Of a stretch of 64,000 nucleotides of DNA, positions 54,115 through 64,000 are shown piece after piece; positions within the stretch are counted from its first letter, which is position 1, and each line of letters starts with the position of its first letter. The stretch is from Linnemannia hyalina (lineage: Eukaryota > Mortierellomycota > Mortierellomycetes > Mortierellales > Mortierellaceae), in contig JAHRHY010000011.1 in NCBI GenBank assembly GCA_019671135.1, positions 806,001 to 870,000 on the forward strand, in the 5' to 3' direction. A program made the position numbers and the translations under genes. The notes below the pieces were generated by a model. That model was not told where the DNA came from, searched no databases, and saw nothing but the letters and a program-made list of their open reading frames with translations.

Positions 54115-56226
54115 TTACAGCTTGGGCTTGGAGGACATGGAGGCATCCCCCTGGAGCTCAACGGCTGCGTTGGAGATGACAATAGCATCACGTTCAATAG
54201 CACGGACCTGGAACAGGACCTTATTACCCTCGCGCCACATCGACGTCTCGAGTGTCTCACCCGGGTTGACAGTCTTTGCAAAACGGACCTTGATGTTCTT
54301 GAAGCTGTTGGGATCATTGTTGCAGTAGGCGTTGAAGATATGCTTGCCGGCAATACCGAACGAGCACAAACCATGGAGGATAGGAATATCAAAGCCTCCG
54401 ACGGCTGCCATCTCGGGGTCAATGTGAAGCGGGTTCCAGTCTCCTGAGAGACGGTAGAGCGCAGCCTGGTCCTCGCCTGTCTTTTCGATAACGACGTGGT
54501 CGGGCTTGCGGTTGGGGGTCTTGTTGGCGGCTGTGGCTGCACCACGGTCGGCGCCCTCCTTCTTGCCGCCAAAGTTTCCGGCCCCGCGGATGAACATGGT
54601 GAACTCGTTGATGCAGATGTCGTTGCCCTCCTCGTCCGTGGTCTTGACGCCGATGGTGGCGACACATCCCTTGCCCTTGTCTAGGATGTCGACAACGTAA
54701 GGGGTGGAGGTCAACTGGGCGTTGGGGGGGAAGGGCCGGATGATCTCGAGGTACTGTTCGCCGTGAAGGAGCATCATGGGGTTGAACGAGGGGAGGATCT
54801 CGCCAAATGGAACGCCGTTCATGGCTGCAAACGAGGGGACGACACCGAACGTAGGGACGGCGGTGAAGGCTTCGCTGTTCTCGTAGACGAGATGGAGATC
54901 GGTACGCTTGGCGCCGATACCGAGGTTGTAAAGGATGACATCACGCTCGGTGTAGGAGAAGGACTCAGACGGGAAGGTCAACGCCTTTGCGGCCTCGACA
55001 TCGACCTTGCCATCTTCAGAAATGACCTTGGGGCGGACAGCCTCGGTATCAGCCTTGGAAGTGTTCTCAAAGTTGGAAAGAATGCTCTCCATCGACTCGG
55101 CAGTCGTGTCCGGATGAGTGGCGCGACCGTCCTCAAAGTCAGTGATCTTGCCCCACTTCTCAGAGATGTGCTCAGGCAACAGCTTCTGGTCAATGGGGAA
55201 CCCGTGGCCTCCGGTACGTTCCCAGCGGAGCTTTCCGACATAACCAGCACCGACCTCGAAGAGGGATCCGTTTTCGGCGGTCTCTTCGTGGCAGAGGTAG
55301 GCGACCAGGGGTGTGACCATCTCGGGCTTGAGGGAGGCGAGCATGTCTGGGGGAAGGACGGTCTCGGTCATGCGCGAGGCGGCGATGGGGGCAATGACGT
55401 TGCAGTGGATGTTGTCCTTCTTGCCCTCGAGAGCAAGCGTTCTGGTGAATGCGACCAGTGCGAGCTTGGCAGCCGAGTAGTTGGCCTGACCTGTTAACGT
55501 TCAGAAAAATGTGTGGGGAGGATAAGTTGTGGTGAGCAATTGCATGAAAGGTTCAAAATGGGGTAAGTGAATTTTCGTTTGACTTGGATCGCACAAAAGG
55601 GGGTAGCAGCGTTGTTTATCCATGAATCGGTTCCTCACCAAAGTTTCCATAGATACCAGCAGCAGAGGCTAATATGACATTGAGAATAAAAAACATCAAA
55701 CACGAATCAGTCTCAATGCTTCCAAACTCGTGCATGACAACGACCGGCCAAAAAATGAATCCTAGACTGCAAACGTACTGGTGTTAATGACACGGCCAAA
55801 CTTTTGCTTGCGGAAGATAGGCCAGGCGGCCCTGGTGACCTTGTAGGCGCCATCGACGTGGACCGAGAAGATGGCATCCCACTGCTGATCGGTCATACGA
55901 GCAAAGGAGACATCTTTGAGGATACCGGCGTTGTTGATGACAATGTCGACACGGCCAAAGGCCTTCATGGCAGTCTCGATAATCTTGTCTCCGTCAAGGA
56001 CAGAGTCGTAGTTGGCAACAGCTTTACCGCCAGCGGCGCGGATCTCATCGACAACAAGATCGGCAGCGCGGCTCGAGGCTCCCTCACCTGTGTGGGAACC
56101 ACCGAGATCGTTGACGACAACCGAGGCACCGCGAGATCCAAAGAAGAGGGAGTGGGACTTGCCGAGTCCACCGCCGGCACCAGTCACGATAACAACGCGA
56201 CCATCGAATCGAAGGTTGTCAGCCAT
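54115..56226 (-). CDS. Peroxisomal multifunctional enzyme type 2 (Fox2-like), single dehydrogenase domain
   Basis: Three minus-strand exons: 56226-55779, 55668-55639 (30 nt) and 55490-54115; 617 aa. It catalyses the second and third steps of peroxisomal beta-oxidation: hydration of trans-2-enoyl-CoA and oxidation of (3R)-hydroxyacyl-CoA. Residues 1-300 form an SDR dehydrogenase: Rossmann motif [15 protein letters not shown], and [20 protein letters not shown] whose Tyr and following AAK complete the YxxxK active site. After a linker, residues 320-605 form a hydratase-2/MaoC double hotdog: [15 protein letters not shown], and [20 protein letters not shown] with [14 protein letters not shown] carrying the catalytic Asp and His. 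Yeast Fox2 has two SDR domains; here there is one, as in animal MFE-2 without its SCP2 domain. The C-terminus is SKPKL, a weak PTS1-like tripeptide. Confidence 0.95.
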
Positions 56227-57538
56227 ATTGCAGTTGTATGTGTTGGAGTTTGAGAATGAAGGGGGAGTGAAGGGTGAGAAATAAAAGAGTGGAGAGGTGT
56301 TGACGGTGGGAAAGAAGACAAGAGGTGTGAATAAAAAGAAAGAAAAAGAAAGAAAGGGAAACGAGGACAATGCGGCTGTCTCTTTAGAGATGTTCGCTTC
56401 ACTGTCCCCGCGCATTAAACCCCTTTCTGAACGCAATTCGACTATGGACAGAAGAAGAAGGGCAGCCGACAAAAAGTGCGCACACACATCAACACATAGC
56501 GACACATGCGCTGGGCGTGTCCAACGGCAGAGAATAGAAGACATCATGAGCCGCAACAGCAAACAAGGATTGTAAACAACACAAACAAAAGAATTGTTTC
56601 CCGAGGCCGCCACAGTGTTTGAATTCTATTTTTTTTGTCGGCCCCTGCCGCTGTAGCATTATAGGTGGGGAAAGGATGAAGAGGGAGTGAACAGCGAGCC
56701 TTGTTTTGTTCCCGCTGCTGATGTTGTTGATGCAGTGAGTGCACGCAAACAACAACCAGCACCGCTCGGCACCATCTCGAACAAGTTACAATGAACGGTT
56801 GACTGTATTTGGCACCTACTATCTAACATTTCGCCACAAAAATCGGCTCAGAGACCGGCACTCAACCTTTACGCTTGTTTTTGTTATGTGTTTGACCCCA
56901 CAAACAAAAAAAACCGTGCTACGCCCGTGTCTTTCGACGCTCAACACAACTTCCTCTTCTATCTCGTCATAGGTACACACAAGCAGTTTATCCTATTTCT
57001 CCGTCTTTGTCACACGGTTTCTCAACCTTTTTTTTTTGTTCTTACCGCTTCACTTCCTTCATTCTTCTCACCTTTTCTTTGTAGCTAACCACATACACTC
57101 TTACGCAGCTTTCTCTCAAAGACATTGACGATCAAACAACAACACAGTAGCGAGCAAAAAAAAAGTCAACACAATGGAGCCGAACGTCCTGCACACTACA
57201 CGAATAACCACAGGCAACTCTCACGAGCAGGTGTCTAGGAAAAATGTTAGAAAATGCAAGTCGTTCTTTTGGTGGATTTATTATCTTGTTTTCGGTGAGA
57301 TTTTTTGCTTGTGTTATTTTTTGTGCTTTACATTGGTAGGTACAAGGGAGATACAAGTAATAATAGTATGTGTGTGTGTGGTTGCTAGCTAGTGACTATG
57401 GTAGTTTTTTTTTTTTTTTTTTGACTATGGACAAGAAAAAGATATGATCGATGGGATAGAAAGATGTAGGAAGGAAGAAACAGTCGCCCAAGGGGGCAAA
57501 AAGAATAATAATAGCGCCGTGTCGTTTTCCTTTTACTT
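56227..57538. other. Intergenic region
   Basis: 1.3 kb between two tandem minus-strand genes. The first 200 bases are the CT-rich (minus strand) leader of the MFE-2 gene. A T18 tract with flanking direct repeats is at 57393-57430. No gene supported. Confidence 0.5.
57393..57430. repeat. T18 tract bounded by a perfect 9-bp direct repeat
   Basis: TGACTATGG occurs at 57393-57401 and again at 57422-57430, enclosing TAG plus a T18 tract at 57405-57422. The last T of the tract is also the first base of the second repeat copy. Confidence 0.9.
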
Positions 57539-58816
57539 TCAATCATCGTCAAAGCTGCCGCGGCGCCATCCTGGAGATGAGTTGCGGTTCACTTCGAAGC
57601 TCCCCTGGCTCTGGTGCTGTGGAGGACGTGTAGGGGCTGCTCCACCGGCCTCGTCATCGCTGTCAGGGTTCATGACACGCAAGTTTCTATATACACAAAA
57701 CGTAGGAAAAAAAGAAGAGAGGGGGGGGGTCAATTAAAACGTGAAACAAGTGCCATTCTCATCATCTTTTCTGCAACGAGCGTTATGAATGAATGTGAGA
57801 GCCCAAGGGATAAAAAGGCGATAGGAGAAACACCTTAAAACACTTACGAGATCTTGGAAATGGGAGGCAAGACAGACTGAATCTGACCGGTGTACTGAGG
57901 GAGAGAGCCGTCCATGTACGAGTCGCGTGAGTTGGTGTTATATTTGTACTCGTCCAGGTCGTCAACTGCCGCGACATGTTCCCGCCGCCGCCTCGAGTAG
58001 ACATAGCCTGCAACCGACAAGGCGACGATCAAGGCGATCACAGAGACCACAATTCCGGCAATGGCACCGTTGGAGAGACTTGGTGACGACCCAGTGGGGG
58101 GTCCATCCAGGCCTGAGGGGGAGATGGTGGTGATTGTGGATGAAGCGGTTGTGGAGGTGGGTGCGGTTGTTGTTGTGGTGGTGACGGTTCCATTGGGGTT
58201 GTTGATGTCCTTCCAGACCTGATTTTGCGACGAGCAGATGGCCTTGTATAGATCTATTGCCGCAACGGTGTAATTGGCCGATGACGAGGTCTCGCATGTC
58301 AGGCAATTAGTGATCTAATGATAACCAAACGGAACGAGGAGAATAAATTAGCACAACATTCATTATTGGTTGACTTGTCATGTAATTTGGACGTTCTCTG
58401 AGTGACGAGTGGCAAATTGATTCATTTCGAGAATATGTACCATGCTGTAGTAGTTTTGGTTGCAGGCGCAGGGGGCTTGCAGATCCGTAGGCCTATAGAA
58501 TGAATTAAATGGAGTGGTGGTGCAGCAAAGTGGTCAGTGAACCAATGGAGACATTCTTCACAAAGAACACACCGGCCCCAATTGATCCAATTGGTCAGGG
58601 CAGAGAGGAGACTTACTGGTAAACCATGAATCCGGGCCATGTGAGAATATCGAGCTTAGCTTTGCATGGCTTTAGCAAGTCATCGACATATTGGCAGGTC
58701 GGACAAGTTGCATCGACGGTTGAAGGCGAGAGACCAAGCAGCAGTAGGGGAGTGGCGAGGAAGAAGGCGGATCCAACCTTGGAGTAGAAGCTTGCTACCC
58801 AACGTGGCTTGACCAT
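57539..58816 (-). CDS. Cysteine-rich type I single-pass membrane protein
   Basis: Four minus-strand exons: 58816-58617, 58492-58441, 58314-57848, 57686-57539; 288 aa. The family is not identified. A signal peptide covers residues 1 to about 38 (hydrophobic core FFLATPLLLLGLSP, then VDA). The ectodomain has eight cysteines in about 80 residues: CPTC, KPC, CAC, NC-LT-C, and AIC. A Thr/Ser-rich stalk follows (about 125-155, a run of Thr and Ser-Pro sites suited to O-mannosylation), then a membrane helix at about 165-190 (AIAGIVVSVIALIVALSVAG), a basic stop-transfer RRRRE and a 90-residue cytosolic tail rich in Asp, Ser, Pro and Arg. The layout is that of fungal cell-surface sensors. Eight cysteines recall CFEM domains, but the spacing differs. 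Confidence 0.85.
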
Positions 58817-60420
58817 GATGTATTGTGTGTAGGTGTGTGTTGATTGTCGATTGAAAGTAGAGTAGGAGGAAGGACGAGAAAGAGAAGGGAAGAAAATTGC
58901 CCAGGGAAAGCTGAACAAGGAATAAAACAAGGAGGACAGCCGATTTGGATCTCGCTTTGTATGAAACGACAAGGAAAGGGGAAAAAAGGGTCGTTGTAAG
59001 GGGGTCAAGGGGAGACAAGGATCTGGGAGGGATAGACAACGAAATGGATTCGCTTTTCTCCTGAATGAAAAAAGGCCGGCTAACAAAGAGAGAGAAAAAA
59101 GGAACAATGTCGATTGATTGTTAATACCAGAATACTTTCTTTCTTGCTTTCTTCTCCTTTGTCTTGTTGAGATTCGAATGGATATCCCAAAAATACGTCT
59201 CGGACAGTCGGGAAGGAAAAAGCTGCCCAATTGTTCATATTGTGAATGATGGTGCTAATAGTCGGTCTTTTTGTTCAATTTGAGTCAATGAGGACAAGGG
59301 AACCCAAAAGTGCACGTATCCACACTAAAAAAAAAAGAAGCAAAAGGACCGGGTGCGTATTCACAGCTCGTAGGAGGGCGGCCAATTTTTTTTCTTTGTA
59401 GGTGTAAATGAACGGACCATGCGGCTGAAGGAAAAAGGAACGGGTTTCGACAAAGAGAAAGAAAACGAGAGTAGATAGAACAGAGTGAGGGAAGGGCAGT
59501 GGAGGGAGGATAAGATGTGATAGGATAGGATGGCGTAACATGGGACAGACATGTTGTTGACAAAGCCAAAAGTGGGCGTAAAAAAAACAAAAAATAGAGA
59601 GGGGGTATGTTGTACACAGTGCGATAGAGATGGATTGTCAAAAAGGAGTGGGTATGGTGGGTAAGATGGGAGCACGTTGATTAGCGATATATGGGTGCTG
59701 TGAACAGTCGAGAAAAAGAGGGTTGGGATAGGTTGAGGAACAACCTTTGAATGAGCCTGTTCATTGTAGTCATTCTGGGTTGGAGGCGAAGGAAGTGGGA
59801 GTGGTTGTGGTGCTGTGTATGAATGTGAGAGGCCAAAGAGAGTAAGAATGTCTGGAATGAATGAGAGCACAGAATGAGCATTGAGAAAGAGGGGGGTGGT
59901 GAGATCGAGTATGGGTTGAACACATACTTGTGATCGGTGTCGGGTGAAGTGGAGGAGTTGGCTGTGTTGGCGGTGTTGGCTGTGTTGTTGCTGTTGGAAA
60001 GGAGAGGAGAGAGAGAGAGAGAAAGGGAGTTGGATTTGGAGCTGTGCAAGGAGCTGTAGTTGGGCGGAGGGGAGGAAGGGTGAGGAGAGGAGAGAAAGAA
60101 AGAAGGAGAGTGGACGAAGGAAGAAGAAAAAGACCCGGTGGACAGGGAGGAAGACTTATTTGATATTATCGATCGATGCGATATACACGTACGCACAGAA
60201 AGTGGGAGGGAGAGAGAGCGAAAGAATGAAGGACCAAGAAGAAGAAGAAAGAAAGAAAGGAGACAAAAGCGCGCGCTAAGTGCGAATTAGTTTGTTCCTG
60301 AAAAACGGTGGAGAAACCTGCCAAATGGGTTTGGATGGGGGAAAGAAGGGGTGATCAGTGATAGATTTATTTTTACCGAAACAATTCAACCAGGGGTTAT
60401 GATGTGTCAGGAAGGGAAAA

Positions 60421-60490
60421 GTGGAAAGGAAAGTGGAAAGGAAAGTGGAAAGGAAAGCAGAAAGGAAAATGGAAAGGAAAGGAAAGGAAA
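60421..60490. repeat. Purine 12-mer repeat (GTGGAAAGGAAA)
   Basis: Three near-perfect 12-bp units, followed by degraded GGAAA copies. Confidence 0.9.
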
Positions 60491-60560
60491 AGGGAATAGG
60501 GAAATATGAGAGGGAGGGATGGATGAACGAGGATGAAGAAGAGTAGGAAGAGGGAGTAAA

Positions 60561-60790
60561 GAGGAAAGGAAGAGAGGAAGAGAGGAAGGGAGGAAGAGAG
60601 GAAGAGAGGAAGAGAGGAAGAGAGGAAGAGAGGAAGAGAGGAAGAGAGGAAGAGAGGAAGTGAGGAAGAGAGGAAGAGAGGAAGTGAGGAAGTGAGGAAG
60701 TGAGGAAGTGAGGAAGTGAGGAAGTGAGGAAGTAAGGAAGTGAGGAGGTGAAGAAATGAGGAAGTGAGGAAGAGAGGAAGAGAGAGAGAG
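60561..60790. repeat. Purine octamer satellite (GAGGAAGA / GAGGAAGT)
   Basis: About 28 tandem 8-bp units. The left half is mostly GGAAGAGA; the right half is mostly GGAAGTGA, then mixed. The minus strand is almost pure pyrimidine. Frames through it give Ser/Leu/Pro/Phe repeats that are shadows of the repeat, not a protein. Confidence 0.95.
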
Positions 60791-62540
60791 GCGAGAGTGA
60801 TATGGATGTGTGGTTGGAGATGACAGGCAAAAAAGAAAAAGGAAAAGACAAGAAAAACAAGAAAGTGTGAAAGAAAAGAAGAGTTATGCCACAAACAGAC
60901 TTGCCGCATGGCCAGAATTGTGATCACGATATCATGGACTGCAATGAAAGGAAACCCTTACAAAGACAGCCATGATTTCTCACTTGGATGGATCTCTGGC
61001 GCCTTTCCCCCTCCCCCTTCTCTTCTTCTTTCTTTCTTTCAAGCTATCATCTATTTTTATCGCCTCTTTGGATCCCCTTCCTTCCTTCTTAGCCATTCAC
61101 TCCCAGCCTTTTTTTTTTCTTTCTCTTTCTCAGTTTGTTGTTCCGTTGCTTAACTCCTTTCTTGTTTTTAAGATTGGCTGCCATACTTTGTCCATGGGTT
61201 CCTGACATTACGTTCTCATTATCTTTCGTTCATTCCTTCTCTCCTTCAACCTGCAAGAGCAATTATCCAACGAGAAAAAAAAGGGCAAAGGGTAACAACA
61301 GCGTGCTTACGATGCAACACCACCCTCCATCCCTGGTTTCTTCATTTCCATCTTGGCATACCGAGCGGGTGAGGTTGTGAGTTGAGATGTAAACAACAAC
61401 TCTGACTGTCCTGTTATCGCATATTTTTTTTGTTGTGTGTGTTTGATCGCCAACTGCATTGTCGAAAAGGAAAAACCTTACGTGCGAAATAACAAAAAGA
61501 GGGTGCGCAAAAATATGCTTGTGTCAAAGGTTTGTCTGGAATCTCTGACCAGACCAAAACCTCCCCCCCACCCTCCCTACTGCACCCCAAACAGGCGTCG
61601 ACTCGACGGGGGGTTTGTCCAGTAGAGGAAGGGGGCATGTTGACCGTTTATTTGATCTGACGCATCCCATGCAGAAAACCCGACCAGTAGTTCATTGCTC
61701 GTGTCTGAGAATAACAAAAAGAAGGCAACAACTAAACCGTTCCTCTTGATTGTCATTTGCCAGTCTGATTATGCACCTGTGTCCTTTCCTTCGTTCACGA
61801 TCATGCCACGCCTCTTTTCTTTCCTTTCCTTTCGTTTCCTTTCTTTTTTGCGCTTGACATCCCGTTGACCTCATTCTCCTTCACGTTCATTGCCCCAACT
61901 TCAAGTGGCATAGGCCAAATGCCTTACTGTCAAACCCTTATTTTTCTTTTTGTTCAGGGTCCCTCCCTCCCCCTCATTTTTACCTCATTGCCCCCCTCCC
62001 CCCTCTGCCTCAGGGAAAATCTCGATCCGGGAGCACGATCTATTTTTCTCGAGGCAAGAGGTGTGGTAATTAGGTCCTCATTAACCCCATATATATATCT
62101 CTGTTCCCCCCTTTCCTTGATTCCCGGACCTTGACTAATAGAATACGAAATGCAAGGTTACTATATTATCCATATCATTCTCTTAATCCCAATCGTTTTT
62201 TTTTTTGTTTGGCTGATAGAAACGGGATTGTTCTCCTACTGTTCGCCTCCCCTGTCGTTACTTTCTCAATTCCGAAACAGCACCCAGTCGGACACCATGG
62301 TCGCGTGAGCACGAACGGAAAGAAAAAAAAAAGGACAATGCACGCCCAAGTAAAACAACCGTGCTAACCATTACCGTGACATGTACATGTACTGTACCAT
62401 GGACAATACAAACAACCAAAAAAAGAATTTCTCGACTCCCATCCCTGTATGACATTAAAAAAGAGTGCATAGTGTATTTATACGGGGTTTATTTTCATCG
62501 TAAAGTACTTGTTTGTTTGCTATTCATCCCGCGCAGTCGT

Positions 62541-63923
62541 CTAGATCTTCTCATAGTCGAGCTTGCCCTCGAGCTTCTTGGCATCCGCTACTTTACGGAC
62601 GGCCTTCATAAAGTCCTCCTGGACAACATAGTCGCGATCCTCACGGATAGCAAACATGCCGGCCTCTGTGCAGATGTTACGGATATCGGCTCCGTTGAAA
62701 CCATCCGACAGCTTGACCACAGCCTCGTAGTCTATTTTTGTATGGAAAATATAACAAAAGAAAAAGACGACCGTTAATTGCCATTCGTTTTTATACACAT
62801 GATATTACATGCACGAAGCACAATCCCTTTCACTGGGGCTAACAACAAAAAACAAATACAAAAGAGAAACATACCAATCTCGCCTTGCTTGGTGATGCCG
62901 AGGGCATGAATCTTCAAGATCTCCATGCGTCCTTGCTCGTTGGGGAGAGGAATCTCGATCTTACGATCCAAACGACCGGGTCTCATCAAGGCAGGGTCCA
63001 ATGTATCTGGTCGGTTAGTGGCCATGATCAACTTTGTCTGGCCCAAGTGGTCGAAACCATCCATCTGGTTCAGCAACTCCATCAATGTACGCTGAATCTC
63101 ACGATCCGCAGAGCTTCCTTCCGAGAAACGACGACCTCCAATAGCATCAATCTCGTCCATGAAGATAATGCATGGCTCGTGCTCCCTTGCGTACGCTATT
63201 TAATTTTCAATTAGGACATTGCCAGAATAAGAACGAGGGGGCGTTAGCTATTACAGTTCATACATTCATGCAGTAACCGTAGTTCGATTCATATCACTTT
63301 GTGTCGCTTGTGCTGATTCCCGTAAGAAAAAAACGTACCGAACATCTCTCTGATGACTCGGGCAGACTCTCCGATATACTTGTCGACAATGGCAGACGAG
63401 ACAACCTTCAAGAAGTTGGTCTCGAGTGTGCTAGCAACAGCACGGGCCAACAAAGTCTTGCCCGTTCCTGGTGGTCCGTACAGCAACACTCCCTTGGGTG
63501 GCTTGATACCAACACGCACAAACAGCTCAGGGTTCATCAATGGCAACTCAATGACCTATTGACCGGCACAATATCATAATGAGGACGATCGTTAGTCTCT
63601 CCTTCCTTCGTCACATGTCCTAGTGTAATCCGACAACTTTGTAAAGTTCTCCGTACGACAGCGACGACTAGACATCGTAGCCTTTACCTCACGCAATTCT
63701 CTGATCTGGTCGCTAAGTCCGCCAATACCGGCAAATGAGATCGAACCGGGGTCCTCCATGCCCATGCTGTACACCATTGGGTCGACCTCTCGTGGAAGCA
63801 TACGCATGATTGTGAATGTGGTCATGTCCAGAGCCACACGAGTTCCGAGCTTGAGCTTTGACTTGTCCAGCTTATTGCGGCATCCAACAACATAACGGGG
63901 TCCACTGGCGGCCTTGATAATAA
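62541..63923 (-). CDS. RPT4: 26S proteasome regulatory ATPase Rpt4 (PSMC6), 5' end outside window
   Basis: Minus-strand exons visible: 63923-63688, 63555-63339, 63195-62875, 62731-62541, about 321 residues. The exon at 63923 starts in phase 1, so at least one N-terminal exon lies beyond base 64000. The AAA+ subunit unfolds substrates at the base of the 19S particle. OB-domain end: [17 protein letters not shown] and [18 protein letters not shown] core: [34 protein letters not shown] (Walker A), [19 protein letters not shown] (Walker B), [19 protein letters not shown], and [20 protein letters not shown]. The tail [17 protein letters not shown] identifies Rpt4 rather than other Rpt subunits. It is the most upstream minus-strand gene in the window. 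Confidence 0.96.
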
Positions 63924-64000
63924 CTATTCAAGCACGGGAAAAAGGTCAAGGAGTTGAAACGTCAATCCACTGCTCAAGTGCCTGTGTCTGTGCCCGGATA

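Larger units (their letters stand above)
58817..62540. other. Gene-poor, low-complexity region
   Basis: 3.7 kb. Bases 58817-59100 are the CT-rich (minus-strand) leader of the membrane-protein gene. From 59450 to 60800 the plus strand is almost all purine, including the repeats listed at 60421-60490 and 60561-60790. From 61000 to 62260 it is pyrimidine-rich. Minus-strand open frames at 59361-60196 are Ser/Thr/Pro-rich with no ATG of good context and are not accepted. Nothing conserved was recognised. Confidence 0.55.

Noticed and set aside
59361..60196. Two long overlapping minus-strand frames, Ser/Thr/Pro-rich, near 59.4-60.2 kb
   Set aside because: They come from a purine-rich plus strand. 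The upper one has no ATG start in its frame. A GT-AG join near 59800-59930 is possible but leads to a short Thr-rich end with no recognisable motif.
60276..60927. Repetitive Ser-Leu-Pro-Phe frames across the octamer satellite
   Set aside because: A period-8 repeat is open in several frames at once; the frames are shadows of the repeat and no domain is present.
1..64000. tRNA, rRNA, snRNA and snoRNA genes
   Set aside because: Searching by eye for tRNA A/B boxes, U-snRNA starts and C/D boxes in introns (including the long RPL11 intron) gave no convincing candidate; tRNAscan-SE or Infernal would be decisive.

Overview
This window is nuclear DNA of a filamentous fungus. Most genes are split by many short GT-AG introns (about 50-130 nt). 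The products are fungal-type: a 1,3-beta-glucan synthase, an Rrn5-like Pol I factor and Fox2-type peroxisomal beta-oxidation. Leaders are strongly CT-rich. From protein flavour, intron density and leader style I favour an early-diverging fungus such as Mortierellaceae (Mucoromycota), but that is an inference and not proven here. No bacterial operon, CRISPR array, plasmid element, rRNA or tRNA was seen.

Layout. 1-3.1 kb: the 3' end of a glucan synthase gene, a doubtful small ORF and a secreted double-psi beta-barrel protein. 3.1-7.5 kb: gene-poor DNA with a G18 tract. 7.5-16.9 kb: an orphan disordered protein, an ING-family PHD protein and a 17-exon Ulp2/SENP6-like SUMO protease. 17.1-23.7 kb: COG8, then a CAT-type amino-acid permease whose first exon lies across a 1.6-kb intron. 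24.5-33.3 kb: four plus-strand genes, SDHAF1-like LYR protein, Rrn5-like SANT protein, cytochrome oxidase Cox4/COX5B and a fused pseudouridine kinase/glycosidase. 33.5-40.6 kb: an orphan four-TM protein, SmB and prohibitin-2, the last two divergent. 42.3-49.2 kb: an OFA-type MFS carrier, RPL11, a protein with two copies of an unnamed domain, and a DHA2 MFS exporter. 51.1-58.8 kb, all minus strand: Pch2/TRIP13, a single-SDR MFE-2 and a cysteine-rich type I membrane protein. 58.8-62.5 kb: low-complexity DNA with a long purine octamer repeat. 62.5 kb to the end: proteasome ATPase Rpt4, cut by the window edge.

Functional themes. Several genes act in mitochondria (SDHAF1, COX4, PHB2, probably the pseudouridine enzyme). 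Others serve core gene expression and protein turnover (SmB, RPL11, Rrn5-like, ING, Ulp2, Rpt4) or Golgi, peroxisome and transport work. They are not arranged as one pathway. Neighbouring divergent genes probably share promoters (ING/Ulp2, permease/SDHAF1, SmB/PHB2).

I found no convincing undescribed multi-gene system. The best leads are start-codon-only first exons in RPL11 and SmB, a poly(T) tract bounded by a perfect 9-bp direct repeat (a likely truncated retro-insertion), a one-dehydrogenase MFE-2 with a weak peroxisomal signal, a permease with a remote first exon, a possible spliced transcript in the 49-51 kb gap, and several orphan proteins. All exon boundaries were read by eye and checked for phase continuity; none has transcript support here.
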